DNA from: Spirochaetota bacterium
GTDB lineage: Bacteria > Spirochaetota > Spirochaetia > DSM-27196 > PWMO01
Length of the DNA stretch: 5,693 bases
Direction: 5' to 3'
Assembly: GCA_009908735.1 (NCBI GenBank)
Contig: JAAAOR010000043.1
Coordinates: 1 to 5,693, forward strand
Shown here: positions 1 to 3,903 of the stretch, one piece after another
Position numbering within the stretch: position 1 is the first letter of the stretch
How the letters are laid out: each line of letters begins with the position of its first letter
The notes under the pieces: generated by a model
Seen by the model: only the letters and a program-made list of their open reading frames with translations
Database searches by the model: none
Told to the model about the DNA's origin: nothing
Translations under genes and position numbers: made by a program

Positions 1-2
1 GT

Positions 3-590
3 TATCTCGAAGAGCTCATCGCGGCGGGCTATGTGACCGGGGAACTCGAGGCCGAGGCGCGCCGCATGCGCCCACGAGCTTCGCTCCTGCCGCCCGGTGG
101 TCCGCCGTATCGTCTCACCCACGGTGGTGTCCTATACGTCGGAGATGCGGCGGGGATGATTGATCCCTTCGGGGGTGAGGGCATCTACGGAGCTGTGCAG
201 AGCGGGCGGCTTGCCGCGGAGGCGGCCATAGCGGTACTGGCGGAGCCACAACACGCGCGCTCGGGCGGCAGGGCGACCCCTGCGCCGCCTCACCGCGGCG
301 GGACGGGCTCCGTAACGCCGCGCCGCCTGGCACGCGGGTACAGGCGACGGGTGCGGCGCGAGCTTACGTGGGAGCTCAGGTTCGCGCTCGCGCAGGCTGG
401 GCTTGCGTGGCTTCGCTCCTGGCGGCGCCCGCGGCAGGCGGCGCTGGAGCGGACGGCGCGGCTTGTGGCAGACGTCATGCAGAGTCCACGGGCGTACCGG
501 CGCCGGGTGAGGCATGCACTACGGGTGCAGACTACCGACTCCAGTCCTCCACCCGCAGCCCGGGAATGCCGTCGAAATCTCCGGGGGTGA
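3..590 (+). CDS. Geranylgeranyl reductase family FAD-dependent oxidoreductase, C-terminal part (5' truncated by window)
   Basis: The frame is open from base 3, so the true start lies upstream; the GTG at 33 is internal. About 195 residues are visible. The signature is GDAAGMIDPFGGEGI (codons at about 144-188) followed by YGAVQSGRLAAEAA. This is the C-terminal FAD-binding motif and following helix of the geranylgeranyl reductase/ChlP-like branch of p-hydroxybenzoate-hydroxylase-fold flavoproteins. Known members reduce isoprenoid double bonds, for example on archaeal lipids, the chlorophyll side chain or mycobacterial menaquinone; the substrate cannot be read here. After the motif comes a low-complexity stretch of about 25 residues rich in Gly, Pro and Arg, then an Arg-rich helical tail (GYRRRVRRELTWELRF and on) that resembles the usual C-terminal helices. 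The last 19 codons (531-590) lie antisense to the 3' end of the convergent toxin gene, so this tail may be acquired read-through. Family confidence is good; substrate is unknown. Confidence 0.8.
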   Translation, partial: YLEELIAAGYVTGELEAEARRMRPRASLLPPGGPPYRLTHGGVLYVGDAAGMIDPFGGEGIYGAVQSGRLAAEAAIAVLAEPQHARSGGRATPAPPHRGGTGSVTPRRLARGYRRRVRRELTWELRFALAQAGLAWLRSWRRPRQAALERTARLVADVMQSPRAYRRRVRHALRVQTTDSSPPPAARECRRNLRG

Positions 591-936
591 GCGTTGCTAC
601 GACGCACCCATGCTCGAGGGCAGTCGCGGCAACGCAAACGTCGGTTACTGCGCGCGGGAGACCGTTCGCCGCCAGGTGGGCCTGGAGCTCGGCGTAGCGC
701 GTGGCCTCGACGGACGTGAAGTCGAGGACCGGGAGGCGGCCGCTGAGAACCTCGCGATAAAGATCGGTCAGTGGTTCACTGTTCGCGAGGCGTAGGCCCT
801 GGAGCACTTCCATTTCGCTAAAAACGGATACACAGCAGTAGAGGTCACCGACGGCGCGCCATCGTTCGACTACGGTTGGGACGGGGTCCTGCTTCAGGGG
901 CTGGCTGTAGACGGATGTATCAAGCAGGTATCTCAC
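532..936 (-). CDS. VapC-like PIN-domain ribonuclease toxin
   Basis: This 134-residue protein has the length and pattern of VapC toxins, which are Mg2+-dependent RNases cleaving tRNA, rRNA or mRNA when freed from their antitoxin. Visible PIN motifs are LLDTS with acidic Asp6, EVLQG with Glu43, TDVCVAATALEHG with Asp99, and the terminal pattern TLTPGDFDGIPGL with Asp120. The family's usual T-x-N before the DF is T-x-T here, so the Asn is missing. The GTG start at 936 is chosen because translation begins directly with MRYLLDTS, as in the family. It also overlaps the antitoxin stop as GTGA (936-933), with an AAGGGGAA-type ribosome site just upstream, which indicates translational coupling. A longer frame reaching 1152 exists but its extra residues are Arg/Pro-rich antisense of the antitoxin. 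The 3' end overlaps the convergent oxidoreductase gene by 59 bp. All main catalytic acids are present, so it is probably active. Confidence 0.88.
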   Translation of the reverse strand: MRYLLDTSVYSQPLKQDPVPTVVERWRAVGDLYCCVSVFSEMEVLQGLRLANSEPLTDLYREVLSGRLPVLDFTSVEATRYAELQAHLAANGLPRAVTDVCVAATALEHGCVVATLTPGDFDGIPGLRVEDWSR

Positions 937-1199
937 ACATCTTCCCCTTCGAAGGGATCGTAGATTCCTTCGGTCAGGCTCCGCACGTCGGGGACGTCCT
1001 GGTGAATGCCGTACTCTGCCTCGTGGCGTTGGCGTGCCTCCCACACGGGTGAATGGCCGGCGGTCTCGTGGGAAAGGGGGTCGATTCTCACGAGCGGCCG
1101 GCCCCGACGTGTTACCAGAACGCTCTCGCCGGTTTGTGCGACTTCCTCGCATATCCGGGAGAGCCTGGTCTTGATTTCGAAGATTCCGAGTGTTTTCAC
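933..1199 (-). CDS. Phd/YefM-family antitoxin
   Basis: This 88-residue partner of the PIN toxin has a typical Phd/YefM N-terminus: MKTLGIFEIKTRLSRICEEV, then GESVLVTRRGRPLVRIDPL (about residues 24-42), which forms the dimeric DNA-binding fold. The C-terminus (DPFEGEDV) is acidic, as expected for the flexible segment that blocks the toxin. Such proteins neutralise the toxin and usually repress their own promoter. The GTG at 1199 is preferred over a TTG at 1235 because it gives the conserved MKTxGIFExKTRLS opening. The TTG lies inside an excellent -35 box, and the predicted transcription start is at about 1200, so translation would start on a leaderless mRNA. Its stop overlaps the toxin start by four bases. 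Family assignment is firm; the start is well supported but unproven. Confidence 0.88.
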   Translation of the reverse strand: MKTLGIFEIKTRLSRICEEVAQTGESVLVTRRGRPLVRIDPLSHETAGHSPVWEARQRHEAEYGIHQDVPDVRSLTEGIYDPFEGEDV

Positions 1200-1206
1200 A
1201 ATTCTA

Positions 1207-1235
1207 ATTTTACTAGCCAACTGGTCTGTTTTCAA
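1207..1235 (-). promoter_or_regulatory. Sigma70-type promoter of the toxin-antitoxin operon, likely leaderless
   Basis: On the minus strand TTGAAA (1235-1230) is followed by a 17-bp spacer and TAAAAT (1212-1207). Both boxes match consensus at 5 of 6 positions. The expected transcription start is at 1200 or 1199, exactly at the GTG of the antitoxin. The region is noticeably more AT-rich than its surroundings. Just upstream of the -35 box the hexamer CCTGTC (plus strand) occurs twice with a 9-bp period (1238-1243, 1247-1252). It could be a regulator site, but nothing else supports that. Confidence 0.65.
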
Positions 1236-1286
1236 GTCCTGTCATACCTGTCGTCCCCAACACCAGTCCCGGCGCGTATTCTTCAC

Positions 1287-1315
1287 TTGACCGGTGATCG
1301 CCGAGGCCGTAGCTT
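1287..1315 (+). promoter_or_regulatory. Candidate promoter of the decarboxylase gene
   Basis: TTGACC (1287-1292), a 17-bp spacer and TAGCTT (1310-1315) fit a TTGACN-17-TANNNT promoter. Predicted +1 is about 1322, three bases before the ATG at 1325, so the transcript would be nearly leaderless and the GTG at 1316 would not be on the message. The -10 box is weak (3 of 6 overall, but with the key A2 and T6). It is the only good pairing I see in the 125-bp divergent gap. Confidence 0.4.
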
Positions 1316-1324
1316 GTGAGCGTT

Positions 1325-2629
1325 ATGGTGGAAAAGAAGCTTCCTTTCTCGAAAGAGTTCATAGAGCAGGTGGCGCGGGAGCATCCCACGCCGTTTCACA
1401 TCTACGACGAAGCCGCGATCCGAAGGAACGCGCGCGCTCTTAACGAGGCGTTTGCCTGGGTGCCGGACACCGAGGGGAAACCGGGTGGATTTCGCAATTT
1501 CTTCGCGGTCAAGGCGCTTCCCAATCCCCACGTGATGCGACTTCTCTGGGAGGAGGGGATGGGCTTTGATTGCAGCTCCGGAACGGAGCTCGTGCTCACC
1601 GAAAAGCTCGGTGTGCGCGGTGAAAGCATCATGTTCACCTCCAACGACACGCCCGCGGAGGATTACGCACGGGCGGCGGAGCTCGGCGGCGTCATAAACC
1701 TCGACGACATCTCACACATCCCCTATCTCCACAAGCACGTGGGCATGCCGGAGCTCATTTCGATGCGTTACAACCCGGGCCCCCTCAAGGAAGGAAACGT
1801 CATCATCGGCAGACCCGAGGAGGCGAAGTACGGGTTCACCCGCGAGCAGATCATCGACGGATATCGTCAGGCGAGGGATCTCGGCGCGAAGCGCTTCGCG
1901 CTGCACACGATGGTCGCCTCGAACGAGCTCAACGACGATTACTTCATCGAGACGGCGCAGATGCTCTTCGACCTCGTCGTGGAGATCTACGAGGAGCTGG
2001 GCATTCGCATGGAGTTCGTAAACATGGGTGGGGGCATCGGCATCCCCTACCACCCGGAGGACGAGGCGGTGGACTACGAGTACGTCTCACGCGGAGTGAA
2101 GCAAGCCTACGAGAACACGATCGAGGCAAACGGTCTCCATCCCCTTCGCATCGTCATGGAGAACGGACGCTGCATTACCGGGCCCTACGGCTGGCTGGTT
2201 TCGCGGGTGCGCCACATGAAGGACACCTACAAGCAGTACGTCGGTCTCGAGGCGACGATGGCCGACCTCATGCGACCGGGCATGTACGGCGCCTACCACC
2301 ACATCACGGTGCTCGGAAAAGAGAACGTACCCGCCACCGAGACGTACGACGTCACTGGAAGTCTCTGTGAGAACAACGACAAGTTCGCGATCGACCGAAA
2401 GCTTCCACCGATCAAAGTTGGGGATCTCGTGGCGATCCACGAGACGGGCGCCCACGGCTACTCCATGGGATTCAACTACAACGGGAAGCTCCGCCACGCG
2501 GAGCTGCTTTTGAAGCCCGACGGGGGCGTTCAGCAGATTCGCCGCGCAGAGACCACGGACGACCTTCTGCGAACGATCGAGTTCGACTCGCTCGAGCCGG
2601 TTAGCGCTGCGACGGTCGGGGCGCGCTAG
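1325..2629 (+). CDS. lysA: Diaminopimelate-decarboxylase-like fold III PLP enzyme
   Basis: The protein is 434 residues, within the LysA size range. Known LysA enzymes decarboxylate meso-diaminopimelate to L-lysine in the cytosol. The N-terminal alanine-racemase-type barrel opens with TPFHIYDEAAIRRNARAL. The Schiff-base lysine is Lys63 in FFAVKALPNPHV; the phosphate-binding loop is MGGGIGIPY (Gly235-239); ENGR (Glu279, Arg282) stands for the usual EPGR. LMRPGMYGAYH (Arg317, Tyr321) and SLCENNDKF (Cys348, Glu349) match the substrate-binding and cross-dimer motifs. Two sites differ: the HIGS-type motif reads HTMVAS, putting Met196 where the PLP-stacking His is expected, and the GAY motif reads GAH (His377). 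It therefore belongs to a divergent LysA-like subgroup. Another substrate, such as D-ornithine/D-lysine (DokD-type), is possible. The ATG at 1325 gives MVEKKLPF and agrees with the promoter; GTG at 1316, with GAGG nine bases upstream, is the alternative. The 3' end overlaps the convergent EIIA gene by 29 bp. Family is certain, substrate is not. Confidence 0.85.
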   Translation: MVEKKLPFSKEFIEQVAREHPTPFHIYDEAAIRRNARALNEAFAWVPDTEGKPGGFRNFFAVKALPNPHVMRLLWEEGMGFDCSSGTELVLTEKLGVRGESIMFTSNDTPAEDYARAAELGGVINLDDISHIPYLHKHVGMPELISMRYNPGPLKEGNVIIGRPEEAKYGFTREQIIDGYRQARDLGAKRFALHTMVASNELNDDYFIETAQMLFDLVVEIYEELGIRMEFVNMGGGIGIPYHPEDEAVDYEYVSRGVKQAYENTIEANGLHPLRIVMENGRCITGPYGWLVSRVRHMKDTYKQYVGLEATMADLMRPGMYGAYHHITVLGKENVPATETYDVTGSLCENNDKFAIDRKLPPIKVGDLVAIHETGAHGYSMGFNYNGKLRHAELLLKPDGGVQQIRRAETTDDLLRTIEFDSLEPVSAATVGAR

Positions 2630-3116
2630 CCGACCAGCGGGTTTCCAGTAGGCGGGTGAACTGGCTGCCGACGAGGCTTTCGGCCTCGTCGCGGCCGAAG
2701 CAGCCGAGGATCTGATGGCGAAAGCTGTCGTTTCGCACCATAGCGGCAACAGTGGAGAGCACCTGTAGATACTCGGTTTGCTGCTCGGGATGGTTGGCAA
2801 TTACAAAAATCAGATGAACGGGGTGACCGTCGTAGGCCTCGAAGGGGATGCCCTCCGAGGAGATTCCCAGTGCAATGCGCAGCTCCGAGACCGCATCGGT
2901 GCGCCCGTGGGCGACCGCAACTCCGTGGCCGAGGCCGGTTGACTGCACGTGCTCGCGCTCTATCACGGTTTCGGCAAAAGCATTGAGATCGAGTTCCTCG
3001 ACCCGCGCAAACGTGGGAGCGTGGAATATGATTTCCCGTATAGCGTTAAACTTGTCGCCGCTTCGGAGGTTCCATATGACGTCCCCGCCGCTGAAGTAAT
3101 CCCTAGCTCCGATCAT
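2601..3116 (-). CDS. Stand-alone PTS EIIA domain protein (fructose/mannitol-nitrogen type, EIIA type 2)
   Basis: The protein has 171 residues and consists of one EIIA-2 domain (about residues 22-160). The active-site region STGLGHGVAVAHGR (residues 59-72) contains His70, the expected phospho-acceptor; the family usually has GVAIPH, so Ala replaces Pro. Further family features are the ALGISSEGIPFEAYDGHPVH stretch and LIFVIANHPEQQTEYLQVLS. EIIA domains receive phosphate from HPr and pass it to EIIB, or act as regulators when free-standing, as PtsN does. No EI, HPr, EIIB or EIIC is in the window, so a regulatory role is an inference. The ATG at 3116 sits eight bases after a good -10 box, making the mRNA nearly leaderless. 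The last nine codons with the stop (2601-2629) are antisense to the decarboxylase 3' end. The first 20 or so residues precede the domain and are unexplained. Confidence 0.85.
   Translation of the reverse strand: MIGARDYFSGGDVIWNLRSGDKFNAIREIIFHAPTFARVEELDLNAFAETVIEREHVQSTGLGHGVAVAHGRTDAVSELRIALGISSEGIPFEAYDGHPVHLIFVIANHPEQQTEYLQVLSTVAAMVRNDSFRHQILGCFGRDEAESLVGSQFTRLLETRWSASAPRPSQR
2669..2691. other. Perfect 9-bp hairpin inside the EIIA gene, just past the decarboxylase stop
   Basis: CGACGAGGC (2669-2677) and GCCTCGTCG (2683-2691) are perfectly complementary around a 5-nt loop. The hairpin lies 40 bp downstream of the decarboxylase stop and inside codons of the EIIA C-terminal region (around the residues RDEAESLVG). 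There is no T-tract after it on either strand, so it is not a classical intrinsic terminator. It could act as a 3'-end stabiliser or transcription pause for the decarboxylase mRNA, or may just reflect GC-rich codon choice. Confidence 0.35.
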
Positions 3117-3124
3117 CGCCTCAA

Positions 3125-3153
3125 GTAATATCGATGTTTTCCTTTTGAGTCAA
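3125..3153 (-). promoter_or_regulatory. Promoter of the EIIA gene, near-leaderless
   Basis: On the minus strand TTGACT (3153-3148) is separated by exactly 17 bp from TATTAC (3130-3125). The -35 matches consensus at 5 of 6 positions and the -10 at 4 of 6. Predicted +1 is about 3118, two bases before the ATG at 3116. The GAGG at 3122-3119 that resembles a ribosome site would then lie upstream of the transcript start and be unavailable. Confidence 0.55.
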
Positions 3154-3161
3154 TATTCCGG

Positions 3162-3170
3162 TGGTATGAT
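3162..3170 (+). promoter_or_regulatory. Candidate extended -10 element (TGGTATGAT)
   Basis: TGnTATGAT fits an extended -10 promoter, which does not need a good -35 box; none is seen at the usual distance. If used, a transcript would begin near 3177 and run through the GC-rich repeat towards the nuclease gene with a leader of about 170 nt. It lies within 20 bp of the divergent EIIA promoter, so the two could interfere. This is a single-motif call. Confidence 0.25.
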
Positions 3171-3193
3171 GTGGCTTTTCGTGAGACTTTTTT

Positions 3194-3235
3194 GGCCGGC
3201 GCGAGCCGAGCCGGCGCGAGCCGAGCCGGCCGGAG
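3194..3235. repeat. GC-rich 15-bp tandem repeat with terminal inverted repeat
   Basis: The unit CCGGCGCGAGCCGAG occurs twice without a gap (3196-3210, 3211-3225) and is followed by a partial copy, CCGGC (3226-3230). The block is bounded by GGCCGGC (3194-3200) and GCCGGCC (3225-3231), which can pair; GACT (3185-3188) and AGTC (3234-3237) could extend the stem across the T-run at 3188-3193. It sits between the divergent EIIA and nuclease promoters. Because the T-run precedes the stem on the plus strand, it is not an intrinsic terminator in either direction. It may be replication slippage or a structured leader element. Confidence 0.7.
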
Positions 3236-3244
3236 TCCGTGTGT

Positions 3245-3273
3245 TTGGCGATTGGGGCCCCCGATAGTATATT
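3245..3273 (+). promoter_or_regulatory. Possible upstream (distal) promoter of the nuclease gene
   Basis: TTGGCG (3245-3250), a 17-bp spacer and TATATT (3268-3273) form a plausible second promoter with +1 near 3280 and a leader of about 70 nt. The nonamer TAGTATATT at 3265-3273 is repeated exactly at 3322-3330 in the proximal promoter, suggesting a duplicated -10 region or a shared site. The -35 box is only moderate. Confidence 0.35.
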
Positions 3274-3298
3274 AATCCAGGGCAGATGGTAACCTCGT

Positions 3299-3327
3299 TT
3301 GAAAACCACCCCGATGTTGCGTAGTAT
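3299..3327 (+). promoter_or_regulatory. Proximal promoter of the nuclease gene
   Basis: TTGAAA (3299-3304), a 17-bp spacer and TAGTAT (3322-3327) predict +1 at about 3334. That leaves a leader of about 15 nt containing the ribosome site AGGTGGAG (3338-3345) before the ATG at 3349. In contrast to the antitoxin and EIIA genes, this message would be conventionally led. Confidence 0.55.
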
Positions 3328-3348
3328 ATTCTTAGTTAGGTGGAGCTG

Positions 3349-3891
3349 ATGTTGGTTGAAGCGGAAATTTGGACTGTGGCACGCACCGATAAGGGCAACG
3401 CCGTCCTGGTCAAGCCGCTCGGCTCCGAACGGGCCGTTCCGATCTTCATCGGACAGCTCGAGGCGCAGTCAATTCTGATCGGGTTAGGCAACGTGCCGAT
3501 GCCGCGCCCCCTCACCCACGACCTGTTCATCTCCGTCATGGAGAAGATCAGCGTTGACGTGGAACGCGTCGAAGTGACCGATCTCAAGGACGGTACCTTC
3601 TACGCGCGGATTCTGCTCAAGCAAGGAATGAAGAAGCTCAGCATCGACTCACGGCCCTCGGACGCCCTCGGAATCGCCGCCCGCTTGCGGTGTCCGCTGT
3701 TTATCTCCGAGGCCATCGTCGACGAGGCGGGTGTGGCGATAAACCTCATTACCGAGGAAGATTCCGAGACCGAGGTTCCCTCTGAAACGGAGCTCGAGCG
3801 CGACAAGCTCGAGGAAGAGCTTCAGAAAGCCATCGATGAGGAAGACTACGAGGAAGCGGCACGCATCCGCGACCGCATGAAGGAGCTCTGA
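3349..3891 (+). CDS. Bifunctional nuclease (BFN, DUF151) domain protein with C-terminal UVR motif
   Basis: The 180-residue protein has a BFN/DUF151 domain in residues 1-130. It shows the family pattern PIFIGQLEAQSI (31-42), RPLTHDLF (53-60), DLKDGTFYARILL (78-90), the hallmark SIDSRPSDALGIA (98-110) and PLFISEAIV (116-124). An acidic linker (about 135-150) leads to a UVR motif (151-180: LEEELQKAIDEEDYEEAARI, then RDRMKEL), a helical hairpin that mediates protein contacts in UvrB, UvrC and McsA-like proteins. Named family members have reported DNase/RNase activity, but the cellular role of bacterial ones is poorly defined. The UVR tail suggests docking to a partner, possibly in DNA repair or proteostasis; that is inference. 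The ATG at 3349 is chosen over GTG 3340 because AGGTGGAG sits just upstream and the GTG lies within it. It converges on the membrane protein gene with only 12 bp between the stops. Confidence 0.88.
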   Translation: MLVEAEIWTVARTDKGNAVLVKPLGSERAVPIFIGQLEAQSILIGLGNVPMPRPLTHDLFISVMEKISVDVERVEVTDLKDGTFYARILLKQGMKKLSIDSRPSDALGIAARLRCPLFISEAIVDEAGVAINLITEEDSETEVPSETELERDKLEEELQKAIDEEDYEEAARIRDRMKEL

Positions 3892-3903
3892 GGCAGGCCC
3901 GAT

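Noticed and set aside
33..590. GTG at 33 as the true start of the oxidoreductase
   Set aside because: The frame is open to base 3 with sense-like residues (YLEELIAAGY), and the protein would lack its N-terminal FAD fold, so the gene is simply cut by the window.
937..1152. N-terminal extension of the PIN toxin to 1152
   Set aside because: The added 72 residues are Arg/Pro-rich and come from an alternate frame of the antitoxin gene; the PIN domain begins at GTG 936.
1238..1252. CCTGTC direct repeat as a defined operator of the toxin-antitoxin operon
   Set aside because: Only two hexamers with 9-bp period; Phd-type operators are usually palindromic and overlap the promoter, so I note it only in the promoter entry.
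2087..2800. 237-residue minus-strand frame across the decarboxylase 3' end
   Set aside because: It is antisense to conserved LysA motifs and shares bases with the EIIA gene in another frame; no family resemblance.
3196..3230. Tandem repeat considered as a CRISPR or integration site
   Set aside because: Units are directly adjacent with no spacers, only two full copies are present, and no cas, integrase or tRNA gene is near.
3188..3231. T-run plus GC stem as an intrinsic terminator
   Set aside because: The T-run precedes the stem on the plus strand and reads as A on the minus strand after it, so neither direction has stem followed by T's.
3121..3309. 62-residue minus-strand frame in the divergent gap
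   Set aside because: Its LGSRRLGSRR repeat only reflects the 15-bp DNA tandem repeat, and it overlaps promoter elements.
3892..3903. Terminator in the gap between the nuclease and membrane protein genes
   Set aside because: The gap is only 12 bp and I see no hairpin across it.
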